DNA of 6,024 bases from Clostridiales bacterium (GCA_026416355.1 JAOAFH010000004.1:1-6024); one strand, 5' to 3'. Shown: positions 1 to 6,024, numbered from the stretch's first letter. A program made the numbers and translations. Notes: generated by a model from the letters alone, not told the origin.

Positions 1-782
1 ACTATTGTAATTGAAGCAAGAAACTTCATAACTATATTAAGGTTATTTGAAATAATTGATGCAAATGCATCCATTGTTCCACTTAGAATATTGCTATATA
101 TATTTGCCATTTCAATCGCCTGTTTATTTTCTATTATAACGTCCTCTAAAACATCTTGATCCTCTGGATATTTATTAATCATCTCAAGTTTAAGCATCTT
201 TTCTAGTGTTATTTCATTAGCCTTTAAAGATGTTGAGAAATATACTAGGCTCTTTTCTAGCTCTAGAAGCTGAATTAACTCTTTGTTTTTCATTGATCTA
301 TGAAGCCTTGCTTCAATTACAGAACTTGTTTTATCTATTTGCTTTAGATAATTTAAGTAGTATGTTGAGTTTCTAAATAGAATTTGCAATATAAATCTAG
401 ATTTTTTGTAAGTATAGAAGCTTTTTATTTTACACTTCATAAAATCTTCTAAAAGTTTATTTTCTTCTAGACATATTGTAACTATATAATCATTGTTAAG
501 TACAATGCCTAGAGGAATTGTATAGTAGTTTATTTTTTTATTTTCAACATCAATAAATGGAATGTCGAAAATAAATAGATATTGATCTTCTTCAATTTCT
601 AAACGTGAACTTTCTTCTTCATCAAGGGCAGACTTTAAAAAGTCTATCATAAGTCCTGTTTTTTGTGATACATACTCAAGTTCTGTATCTGTTGGATTTG
701 TTATATTAATCCAACATCCCTTTTCAATTGATTCAATCTCAATTGTTTTGTCATCTGGCATAGTCTTAAATATTCTTATCAT
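1..782 (-). CDS. corA: CorA-family divalent-cation transporter, 5' portion (3' end beyond window)
   Basis: This is the N-terminal 260 residues of a CorA-like inner-membrane channel that would import Mg2+ (or Co2+/Ni2+/Zn2+). I translated it by hand; the frame is open to the window edge. It starts MIRIFKTMPDDKT. The early segment GCWINITNPTDTELEYVSQ matches the usual N-terminal 'W-x-N/D-x-x-x-P-T-x-x-E' opening of the cytoplasmic domain. A long charged helical region follows. The last visible segment, near residues 232-260, contains MDAFASIISNNLNIVMKFLA, which matches the stalk helix (S-N-x-L-N-x-V-M-K) entering TM1. The diagnostic GMN motif and both membrane helices would lie beyond position 1 and cannot be checked. 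The ATG at 782-780 is chosen because AAGGAG (complement of 790-795) lies 7 nt upstream. The gene follows an unusual structured leader. Family assignment is fairly sure; ion specificity is unknown. Confidence 0.85.
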   Translation of the reverse strand, partial: MIRIFKTMPDDKTIEIESIEKGCWINITNPTDTELEYVSQKTGLMIDFLKSALDEEESSRLEIEEDQYLFIFDIPFIDVENKKINYYTIPLGIVLNNDYIVTICLEENKLLEDFMKCKIKSFYTYKKSRFILQILFRNSTYYLNYLKQIDKTSSVIEARLHRSMKNKELIQLLELEKSLVYFSTSLKANEITLEKMLKLEMINKYPEDQDVLEDVIIENKQAIEMANIYSNILSGTMDAFASIISNNLNIVMKFLASITI

Positions 783-798
783 AATGACACTCCTTTCC

Positions 799-834
799 GC
801 ACCCACAAGGGTGCAAAAAGGCTGCACCCTTGTG
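799..834 (-). promoter_or_regulatory. Two mutually exclusive hairpins in the corA leader (attenuator-like)
   Basis: On the minus strand, CACAAGGGTGCA (834-823) and TGCACCCTTGTG (815-804) form a perfect 12-bp stem with a 7-nt loop. The GCACCC inside the second arm (814-809) can instead pair with a third segment, GGGTGC (804-799), as a perfect 6-bp stem with a TTGT loop. The two stems share sequence, so only one can form at a time. The third segment ends 3 nt before the corA AAGGAG. No T-run follows on either strand, so it is not an ordinary intrinsic terminator. Together with the short upstream ORF this suggests translational or transcriptional attenuation of corA. The pairing is seen; the function is inferred. 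A DNA-level dyad for a regulator is the main alternative. Confidence 0.6.
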
Positions 835-836
835 TA

Positions 837-872
837 TTATATTAACCTTTGACTATAAGGCCCATCTCCCAT
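837..872 (-). CDS. Putative 11-residue leader peptide upstream of corA
   Basis: The short ORF reads MGDGPYSQRLI and ends in TAA. It starts at ATG 872-870 with a good ribosome binding site, GAGGTG (complement of 880-885), 7 nt upstream. Its stop codon lies only 2 nt before the 12-bp leader hairpin, so a ribosome finishing or pausing here would cover the first hairpin arm and favour the alternative stem. The early Asp and Pro recall the acidic and proline codons in enterobacterial Mg2+-sensing leader peptides such as MgtL, but the sequence is not homologous by eye. Very short ORFs arise by chance, so the support comes from the ribosome binding site and the position. Confidence 0.45.
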   Translation of the reverse strand: MGDGPYSQRLI

Positions 873-907
873 GAAATAACACCTCTTTAAAAAATATTAC
901 TAATACT

Positions 908-936
908 AATTTACATTAAATATAAAAAAAAGACAA
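908..936 (-). promoter_or_regulatory. Candidate promoter for the corA leader transcript
   Basis: On the minus strand, TTGTCT (936-931) and TAAATT (913-908) are separated by 17 nt. Each matches the housekeeping sigma consensus at 4 of 6 positions. Initiation near position 901 would give a transcript that includes the leader ORF and both hairpins. In such AT-rich sequence a match of this quality is weak evidence. The -35 element nearly touches the stop codon of the upstream gene, so read-through from that gene is an alternative source of corA mRNA. Confidence 0.25.
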
Positions 937-937
937 C

Positions 938-2014
938 CTATTTTTCATCAGGATTTAATATAATTATAGGTTTAGGTGGAACTATTATGTTTTTATCAAC
1001 ACCATTTATTGGATAAACATTTGGTCTTTCACATATTCCTGTATAACCAACTATATATCTACGTTGGTCAATTAGTTCTCCATATTGCTTTATTTTTTTT
1101 GTTAAAAGTTCAAACGAAACTCTAATTGCCTTTTCATATTTTCCTATTGTATCTCTAAAATGCCTAAAATCAGACCTTTCATCATGCTTACCATTTGCTG
1201 CAACAGTTCCATTTATAACAACTCCATCAAATATTTTAAATAGCTCTGTTAATGCACCAACTACATTAAATGAATTTATATTATAGTTATTTGATTGTAT
1301 CGGTGTTATTAATATTTCCTGAAGTATGCATTTTATAATATATCTTATTTCTTCTTCAATGACAGCAATTTTATACTCTAGTTCTAGCTCAATAAGCCTA
1401 AGTATTTTAAGCATACTCTCATTTACCTTATCCCTTACAGCAAGAACTATATAATATTTTATCATTGTTATACATTCTTTTTCATTTAAGGTTCTTTTTC
1501 TATCTGCATCAAATGGAATATAGTTTACGTTATAGAGCATTCTTATTATCTGCCTTTTACTAAACTTACCGAAATTTTCTTCTATAAACCTATCATATCC
1601 TGTTGATATTAGTATATCCTCTGCTTTGCATCTCCACTCAACGTCATCTATTTTATCTATAATTTCCCTAATACTTACCCTAAAAATTAAATACTCAAAA
1701 ACATTTACCAGTATCTCTTCTTCAACCTTTTCTGCAACAAGTGCCAGTTTGTAGTTTCTGCAATCCTCATCTACATAAGGTGGTATATATTCTCTGTTAC
1801 AAATTCTATTATATGCATCAATTATAACCTGCTTTTTTCTGCATGCATTACATGGATTGTATTGTACTCTTTTATCCTTCATACCACCTTCAATGCTATC
1901 TTTAACAAACTCATTAAAACAATCTTCATACTCACACTCTTCATCGACAGCTTCAAATCTTTCCGACAATTTTTTTAAAAAGTTATCTATTTCTCTATCA
2001 ATATCATTTGCCAT
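938..2014 (-). CDS. Hypothetical protein, 358 residues, helical, cysteine pairs near N-terminus
   Basis: I do not recognise this family. The protein begins MANDIDREIDNFLKKLSERF and has no signal peptide or convincing membrane segment, so it is probably cytoplasmic. The first 90 residues hold a Cys-rich stretch: EECEYEDC near residues 25-32, CNACRKK near 55-61, then single Cys near 72 and 85. This could be a metal site, but no classical zinc finger or Fe-S spacing is complete. The middle (about 90-240) is charged and predicted largely helical by eye. The C-terminus is richer in Pro, Ile and Val (IIVPPKPIIILNP). The ATG at 2014-2012 is preceded by AAGGTGG (complement of 2021-2027) with 6 nt spacing, a strong start. 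Its upstream region is the DnaA-box cluster; the nearest box (2035-2043) lies about 20 bp before the start codon, so DnaA may influence its expression. A T-run follows the stop codon, but no stable stem precedes it. Coding is well supported; function is unknown. Confidence 0.85.
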   Translation of the reverse strand: MANDIDREIDNFLKKLSERFEAVDEECEYEDCFNEFVKDSIEGGMKDKRVQYNPCNACRKKQVIIDAYNRICNREYIPPYVDEDCRNYKLALVAEKVEEEILVNVFEYLIFRVSIREIIDKIDDVEWRCKAEDILISTGYDRFIEENFGKFSKRQIIRMLYNVNYIPFDADRKRTLNEKECITMIKYYIVLAVRDKVNESMLKILRLIELELEYKIAVIEEEIRYIIKCILQEILITPIQSNNYNINSFNVVGALTELFKIFDGVVINGTVAANGKHDERSDFRHFRDTIGKYEKAIRVSFELLTKKIKQYGELIDQRRYIVGYTGICERPNVYPINGVDKNIIVPPKPIIILNPDEK

Positions 2015-2043
2015 AGAACCCCACCTTACATATTTAATCCACA

Positions 2044-2106
2044 GTATAGTATATTAACAATTTATAAAAATAATGATTTTTCAAATTTTCAAACTAGTTT
2101 TCAACA
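2044..2106. other. AT-rich tract beside the DnaA boxes, candidate unwinding element
   Basis: Only 10 of 63 bases are G or C, lower than the surrounding sequence. The tract sits between an isolated DnaA box (2035-2043) and the dense array starting at 2107, as a DNA unwinding element does in a bacterial origin. No clear run of DnaA-trio trinucleotides was found next to a box, so the assignment is tentative. The same bases must also contain the promoter of the leftward 358-residue gene: TATACT occurs twice on the minus strand (2048-2043 and 2053-2048), without a clear -35. Confidence 0.4.
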
Positions 2107-2188
2107 ATATCCACATGCTTGTCCACATATTATGCACAAGATTTTTTTGTTCAACATTCTTCCACAAGTTTTTCACATATTATTCCAC

Positions 2189-2219
2189 AGGCTTATCCAC
2201 AGAGTTTGTGGATAAGCCT
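2189..2219. repeat. Perfect inverted repeat made of two consensus DnaA boxes
   Basis: The arms AGGCTTATCCACA (2189-2201) and TGTGGATAAGCCT (2207-2219) are exact 13-bp reverse complements around a 5-bp centre, GAGTT. Each arm contains a consensus TTATCCACA box. The repeat lies just after the stop codon of the DUF11 gene and could fold as a hairpin in that transcript. Reading leftwards, it is not followed by a T-run, so a DnaA-binding dyad is a better explanation than a terminator. Confidence 0.8.
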
Positions 2220-2238
2220 TAAAAACAGTGGATAACTT

Positions 2239-3888
2239 TTAACAATCACTTTCTACTTCGCCTTTAATTAATATATCCATTGGTTCAACAAAGAATCCTT
2301 TAAATTCAATGTCAAAGAAATTATATAACTTACAACAATCCTTACAGAAAGTATATTTCTTAGGAACATACTTATATTTAAATTCTTTACCACATATTTG
2401 TGTTGATATTGCATAACAAACTTCAATATCAGTTATATTTATATTAAGGTTTTTTACCCCATCTGTTTTGTAAACAATATTTTTCTCTATCTTAAAATAT
2501 AGCTTTAGTCTATTACCAAACTGTTCATATCTAAACTCATCAATAATATCGCAACCACATTCAAATTCCTTTTCTTCACCACTGCATAGAACTTTATTAA
2601 ACAATATATTTCCGTCAATTCTCTCTAATATTCTGTCTACAAATATATCTATATTAGTGTTGCAAAAGCTTGTAATAACTTCTTTCTTTAATAACTTAAC
2701 ATCATAGCTTAAATTTTCAGTTGTATATAATATTGGTGCAATAAATTTTGTATAATATCCATCCTTTTCAAATATGATAGTGTAAATACCTGGTACTAAG
2801 TTAAAACTATACTTTTTATCAAATATTGCTGTTAAAATAAGTGTACATCCTTGATATAGCTTGACTGTTACATCCTCTAAAGGTACATTTGTTTTACAAT
2901 CTAATATTTTTCCTTCAAGCTTTATAATTGCACCTTCATAAATTGGCAAAACATCAATCTTCCCTTCCGTAACATATACAGTTTCTACATTATCTGCTTT
3001 TGCCTCTGCTGTATTTAGATATTGCTCTCCTGTTACAAGAAAATGTCCTTTAAATTCAATAGTCAAAGTTTTTTCTTCATCTTTAGCCAAATTTCCAACA
3101 TTCCAAGTTAAAATATTAGTTGTAGAGTCGAAAGTCACTCCAGTTGTAGGTGACAATATTGGGTATCCATCAACAAAAACAAAACTATTATTTATATAAT
3201 CTGTTACCACAACATTTGTAACAGTTACTTCTTCCTCAGAAATATTTTTTACTGTAATTGTTGCCTTCCAATATCCTTCTATGCATTCTTTGATATCTGT
3301 TGGTCCTTCAACAGTTTTCTTTATTTCTAATTCCCCATCAAATTGTTGGTTTATATCATCTCCACAGATATATTCTTTATTTATAACATTATCCTGTGTA
3401 GATGTGAAATAACACAGTTTAAAAACTGTATTTTTAAAATCAAAACCATTAAATTTATTCTTTGGTACTTTAAAATCTAAGAAAAAATCATCATCATTAT
3501 TAGGGCATGGAAAATTTGAATCAGCCTTAATAACCCTTACATTTGTTCCTAAAGTAATATCTTCTTGATAGATAATCAAACCACTATTATCAAGTATCTG
3601 TAACTTATAATTATTACCGCTTGAATTTACTCGTACAGTATATTTTTTTGGGGTTGAATTATCTTTATAATTAATTTCTACTCCCCAAACAAACTCTTTT
3701 AACTCATTTTTATTATTCTTTAGTGGATCTCCGTTTAGCCTAATTCTAAAAGAAATATCATCATTATCGATGTAATAATATGTCGCCGGATAAGTTATAT
3801 CTCCCACTATATCAGACCAACAAGGGCTTTCGTTCTTAGGTTCAGCAACCTTTATATAGGTAATCCACTGATTATCATTTGGGAACAC
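2239..3888 (-). CDS. DUF11 / carboxypeptidase-regulatory-like domain protein, likely surface or spore-layer structural protein
   Basis: This is a multidomain beta-sheet protein of 549 residues from the chosen start. Residues 1-175 form a domain I cannot name, with the phrases YYYIDNDDISFRIRLNGDP and VWGVEINY. About 187-302 is a DUF11 repeat unit: LEIKKTVEG opens it, then ATITVKNISEEEVTVTNVVV, TWNVGNLAKDEEKTLTIEF and LNTAEAKAD. About 322-402 is a carboxypeptidase regulatory-like fold (GKILDCKTNVPLEDVTVKL, then NLVPGIYTIIFEKDGY). The C-terminal 140 residues are Cys-rich, including CGC and CKDCC. There is no signal peptide, LPXTG motif or membrane helix, which is odd for DUF11 proteins, most of which are exported. 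Assembly in a spore layer after mother-cell synthesis is one explanation, unproven. Start choice: GTG at 3888-3886, because GAGGTG (complement of 3895-3900) lies 6 nt upstream; a GTG at 3897 would sit inside that site. It is divergent from the M28 peptidase gene. Confidence 0.85.
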   Translation of the reverse strand: MFPNDNQWITYIKVAEPKNESPCWSDIVGDITYPATYYYIDNDDISFRIRLNGDPLKNNKNELKEFVWGVEINYKDNSTPKKYTVRVNSSGNNYKLQILDNSGLIIYQEDITLGTNVRVIKADSNFPCPNNDDDFFLDFKVPKNKFNGFDFKNTVFKLCYFTSTQDNVINKEYICGDDINQQFDGELEIKKTVEGPTDIKECIEGYWKATITVKNISEEEVTVTNVVVTDYINNSFVFVDGYPILSPTTGVTFDSTTNILTWNVGNLAKDEEKTLTIEFKGHFLVTGEQYLNTAEAKADNVETVYVTEGKIDVLPIYEGAIIKLEGKILDCKTNVPLEDVTVKLYQGCTLILTAIFDKKYSFNLVPGIYTIIFEKDGYYTKFIAPILYTTENLSYDVKLLKKEVITSFCNTNIDIFVDRILERIDGNILFNKVLCSGEEKEFECGCDIIDEFRYEQFGNRLKLYFKIEKNIVYKTDGVKNLNINITDIEVCYAISTQICGKEFKYKYVPKKYTFCKDCCKLYNFFDIEFKGFFVEPMDILIKGEVESDC

Positions 3889-3894
3889 ACAAAT

Positions 3895-3900
3895 CACCTC
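3895..3900 (-). promoter_or_regulatory. Ribosome binding site that fixes the GTG start of the DUF11 gene
   Basis: GAGGTG on the minus strand lies 6 nt before GTG 3888-3886. The longest open frame would begin at the GTG that forms the end of this same site, leaving it no usable ribosome binding site. The shorter start is therefore preferred, removing three residues. Confidence 0.7.
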
Positions 3901-4002
3901 TATATATTTTTATACCTCTCTATATTCTACGTAATTACTTTTATATTGGTTACATCTATCTTAAATAATGTTATTTTTCAAACTTCAATCATATAATTAT
4001 AC
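3901..4002. promoter_or_regulatory. Divergent intergenic region between the DUF11 and M28 genes
   Basis: This short AT-rich spacer must carry the promoters of both divergent genes. A perfect TATAAT occurs at 3992-3997 on the plus strand, but it is only 17 nt before the M28 ATG, would start transcription inside the ribosome binding site, and has no clear -35. CATATAAT (3990-3997) is also one base from the sporulation sigma-E -10 consensus, with no matching -35. On the minus strand TATAAA (3914-3909) is a possible -10 for the DUF11 gene, again without a good -35. No operator or riboswitch is evident. Confidence 0.35.
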
Positions 4003-4013
4003 GAGGTGATTTT

Positions 4014-5375
4014 ATGAAAAGATTTGCTGCATTAACTTTAATTCTTATCTGCCTTTTATTTACTTCATTTACTCCAATAAACTTTAATAAGCAAAATGTA
4101 TATGAAATAACAAAGGAACTTTCATCTGAAAAATACCGCGGCAGACTTGCAGGAGACAAAGGAAATAAACTTGCTGAAGACTATATAGTTTCATATTTTA
4201 AAAAACACGGGTTAAAGCCTCTATTTAATGATTATAGGCAAAGCTTTGAGGTTTATGTCCCTTTAATTGAGGGAGATTGTACATTAAAGGTATTTGACCT
4301 AAATAAAAATCTAGTAAAAGAGTATGCCTATGCCATTGATTTTAAAGAGCTCATATCAGGTCAATCACAAGGGGGAAAGATTTTTGCAAAACTAGATGAT
4401 AGTTCAATTAAATTTGATGAAAGAGTTTCTAATGAAAGCATGAATAGCTATACCATTGATAAAAAGCTTATGGAAAATGGTGTAAAAGCAGTTATTTATC
4501 CTTTTGATAGAATGATGAGATTTAGAAGTCCATATAAAGAACAGATACCATATATTGATGGACTTATAAAAATATCTGTTCAAAAATCTGTTGCAAAAGA
4601 ACTTGAAGAATTTAAAAGTAAAGGATATTATGTAGAAATCAAATCACCTGTTAACTATAAAAAAGTTATGGTAAACAACATAATTGCCTATAAAGAGGGA
4701 ACAAATAAATCCCTACCCCCTATCGTATTTACTGCCCACTTTGACCATGTTGGTTTTGATGCAGATGGTGTAATTTATAAAGGTGCTCTTGATAATGCAT
4801 CAGGAACAGCAATGCTTCTTGAAGTTGCAAGGGCATTTAAAAATACTCCTACTGAGCGAACTATAATCTTTGCTGCATTTAATGCCGAAGAAGAAGGACT
4901 TCTTGGCTCAAAATACTTTGTTGAGAATTGTAAAATTGATTTAAAAGAAGCTGAGGTTATAAATTTTGATATGGTAGGCTCAAGACAAGACATTGAACTT
5001 TCAATACTTTCTTCTCAAAATAGAAGTAGTTTTTCAAGAGAAATAGGACAACTGCTTAAAAATAAGATTAGATTTAAAAATCTTTATCAAGATAACAGTG
5101 ACCATGCATCTTTTTGCACTAAAAATATAAACGCAATCACCTTTATTCACGATGATGTTTCAAATATTCATACACCAAATGATACCATTGATAATGTTTC
5201 AATTGATAGATTTGAAGACATATTTAATGCAATAAACATATATCTTGAAACCCGTTCTAAAGGTGTTTATAACCCAACTGTTGAAACAATCTCAATAAAT
5301 CAATACATTGTTAGCTTTATAGCTGTTCTTTTGATTTTATTAACTTCAAAATATGTTGTTGAAAAAAGGTTGTGA
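4014..5375 (+). CDS. M28-family zinc metallopeptidase, exported, with C-terminal membrane anchor
   Basis: This 453-residue protein is probably an aminopeptidase acting outside the cytoplasm. It opens with a Lys/Arg-containing N-terminus and a hydrophobic core (ALTLILICLLF, residues 6-16), an export signal or anchor. The segment LSSEKYRGRLAGDKGNKLAE (about 36-55) is typical of the start of M28 enzymes. The catalytic set is complete: His242 and Asp244 in HFD, bridging Asp260 in ALDNASG, general base Glu292 and ligand Glu293 in EEEGLLGS, Asp319 in NFDMVGS, and His386 in NIHTPND. Residues about 80-225 are an inserted region in the position of a PA-like domain. A single hydrophobic helix at about 431-447 precedes a basic tail (VVEKRL), so the enzyme is probably tethered at the C-terminus with its catalytic domain outside. 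The start is set by GAGGTG at 4003-4008, 5 nt before the ATG. The GNAT gene follows with a 5-bp gap and is probably co-transcribed. Family is certain; substrate is unknown. Confidence 0.93.
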   Translation: MKRFAALTLILICLLFTSFTPINFNKQNVYEITKELSSEKYRGRLAGDKGNKLAEDYIVSYFKKHGLKPLFNDYRQSFEVYVPLIEGDCTLKVFDLNKNLVKEYAYAIDFKELISGQSQGGKIFAKLDDSSIKFDERVSNESMNSYTIDKKLMENGVKAVIYPFDRMMRFRSPYKEQIPYIDGLIKISVQKSVAKELEEFKSKGYYVEIKSPVNYKKVMVNNIIAYKEGTNKSLPPIVFTAHFDHVGFDADGVIYKGALDNASGTAMLLEVARAFKNTPTERTIIFAAFNAEEEGLLGSKYFVENCKIDLKEAEVINFDMVGSRQDIELSILSSQNRSSFSREIGQLLKNKIRFKNLYQDNSDHASFCTKNINAITFIHDDVSNIHTPNDTIDNVSIDRFEDIFNAINIYLETRSKGVYNPTVETISINQYIVSFIAVLLILLTSKYVVEKRL

Positions 5376-5380
5376 TAAAT

Positions 5381-6024
5381 ATGGCTCATATTGCAACAGT
5401 TTTAGATTTAAAACGAATTATAAAACATAAACCAAACTATGTTTCAGAAGAAGAAATATATAGCATATATAACGATGGGTATATGGTGGTTTCTGACATA
5501 AACCCAATACATTTTTCATATCCCGTAAGGTTTTACGATAATATAATGATAAGGTATTCCATAAAGGATTATAAGGAACTAACTGATATGCTAAAAATAT
5601 TTCTAGATTTATTTGATGAGGATATTTATGTTGCCAACATTGACGAAGATGCAATAAACACTTTAAGCAGCTTAAACTTTAAACCTGTTTTTAAAATGAA
5701 TACATTGATTAAAAAGGATTATGAAATTAAAAATAATAATTTAAATTGCTATTTTGTTCCCTACTCTAATATATACTCAAATGATATTTTAAGCATAGAT
5801 AGCTTTTATTTTAAAGATATATTTAAACTTAAACCCCACCACATAATTGAGTTATCAAGGGACGAATACACAAAAATATCCCTATGCATTCATGATGGTA
5901 AGTGTGTTGGTTACTCAATTTATAAATTAAATCATGCACTAGGATTTGGATATATTATTAAAATTGCTGTTGATAAAGATTATTTAAATCAAGGTTTTGG
6001 TTCAATGATTTTAATGGATATAGT
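5381..6024 (+). CDS. GNAT-family N-acetyltransferase, 5' portion (3' end beyond window)
   Basis: I translated 214 codons by hand with no stop up to the window edge. The last visible stretch, IIKIAVDKDYLNQGFGSMIL, is the GNAT motif A that binds acetyl-CoA (V-x-x-x-x-x-x-Q/R-G-x-G). It is preceded by the typical beta strands CIHDGKCVGYSIYKL. The first ~110 residues end in LSSLNFKPVFKMNTLI, which resembles the closing strands of a GNAT domain ('lGF...'), so this may be a tandem or N-terminally extended member with a degenerate first unit. ATG 5381 is preferred. AAAAGG near 5364-5369 lies about 11 nt upstream, slightly far. An in-frame GTG at 5372 would overlap the M28 stop codon by the classic GTGA, but its spacing to the AGG is too short. 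The tight junction suggests an operon with the peptidase. The substrate cannot be inferred. Confidence 0.85.
   Translation, partial: MAHIATVLDLKRIIKHKPNYVSEEEIYSIYNDGYMVVSDINPIHFSYPVRFYDNIMIRYSIKDYKELTDMLKIFLDLFDEDIYVANIDEDAINTLSSLNFKPVFKMNTLIKKDYEIKNNNLNCYFVPYSNIYSNDILSIDSFYFKDIFKLKPHHIIELSRDEYTKISLCIHDGKCVGYSIYKLNHALGFGYIIKIAVDKDYLNQGFGSMILMDI

Larger units (their letters stand above)
2035..2235. promoter_or_regulatory. Dense DnaA-box cluster (origin-like or DnaA-titration/regulatory element)
   Basis: Ten 9-mers resemble the DnaA box TTATNCACA. On the plus strand they lie at 2035-2043, 2107-2115, 2119-2127, 2130-2138 (exact), 2158-2166, 2169-2177, 2181-2189 and 2193-2201 (exact TTATCCACA). 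On the minus strand they lie at 2207-2215 (exact) and 2227-2235. The others carry one or two mismatches. Two head-to-tail runs, 2107/2119/2130 and 2158/2169/2181/2193, repeat every 11-12 bp, about one helical turn, as expected for cooperative DnaA assembly. An AT-rich tract is enclosed between the first box and the main array. Firmicute origins look like this but normally flank dnaA, which is absent here. B. subtilis and E. coli also carry ectopic DnaA-binding clusters (DBCs, datA) that restrain initiation. The box cluster is seen; which role it plays is unresolved. Confidence 0.85.

Noticed and set aside
804..834. Intrinsic terminator
   Set aside because: The stem is perfect, but neither strand has a T-run after it; the minus strand continues GGTGCGGAAAGG into the corA ribosome binding site.
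783..937. Mg2+-responsive M-box riboswitch before corA
   Set aside because: The leader is too short and lacks the conserved M-box segments; only a short ORF and hairpins are seen.
920..940. Terminator after the 358-residue gene
   Set aside because: A run of eight Ts follows on the minus strand, but no stable GC-containing stem precedes it.
1857..2057. Plus-strand 66-residue reading frame
   Set aside because: It lies antisense inside a well-supported gene and its upstream region; Ser-rich composition reflects the complementary strand, with no good ribosome binding site.
2035..2060. DnaA-trio element beside the first box
   Set aside because: The bases after 2043 do not give a convincing run of the required trinucleotides.
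2035..2235. Iterons of a plasmid or phage replicon
   Set aside because: The repeats match the DnaA box rather than a longer identical iteron, no Rep gene is present, and the neighbours look chromosomal.
3992..3997. Perfect TATAAT as the M28 promoter
   Set aside because: It would start transcription inside the ribosome binding site and lacks a -35 partner, so it is probably chance in AT-rich DNA.
4775..4993. Minus-strand 72-residue reading frame
   Set aside because: It is antisense to the catalytic core of the M28 peptidase, where the plus frame has conserved motifs.
5418..5654. Minus-strand 78-residue reading frame
   Set aside because: It is antisense to the GNAT gene, which has a continuous frame ending in motif A.

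Overview
The window looks like chromosomal DNA from a low-GC Gram-positive bacterium, probably a member of the Clostridia. The base composition is strongly AT-rich, strong GAGGTG/AAGGAG-type ribosome binding sites precede most genes, and the gene families fit. I cannot name a species. Five protein genes are present. Two are cut by the window edges.

Left part (1-937, minus strand): the 5' portion of a CorA-family divalent-cation transporter gene runs off the left edge. Its leader holds a possible 11-codon upstream ORF with its own ribosome binding site. Two overlapping, mutually exclusive hairpins follow immediately and abut the corA ribosome binding site. This geometry resembles a leader-peptide attenuator.

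Middle (938-2238): a 358-residue protein of unknown function lies on the minus strand. Upstream of it, the non-coding segment 2015-2238 holds the most striking element of the window. About ten DnaA-box-like 9-mers are packed into 200 bp, several head-to-tail at 11-12 bp spacing. They end in a perfect inverted pair of consensus boxes, and a very AT-rich tract lies inside the array. This looks like a replication origin or a DnaA-titrating/regulatory cluster, yet neither flanking gene is dnaA, dnaN, rpmH or another usual origin neighbour.

Right part (2239-6024): a 549-residue beta-rich protein on the minus strand carries a DUF11 domain and a carboxypeptidase-regulatory-like domain, and has a Cys-rich C-terminus. 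It is divergent, across a short intergenic region, from a plus-strand pair. That pair is a secreted or membrane-anchored M28-family zinc peptidase followed almost immediately by a GNAT-family acetyltransferase that runs off the right edge. No tRNA, rRNA, CRISPR array or insertion sequence was seen. No gene-free stretch exceeds about 225 bp.
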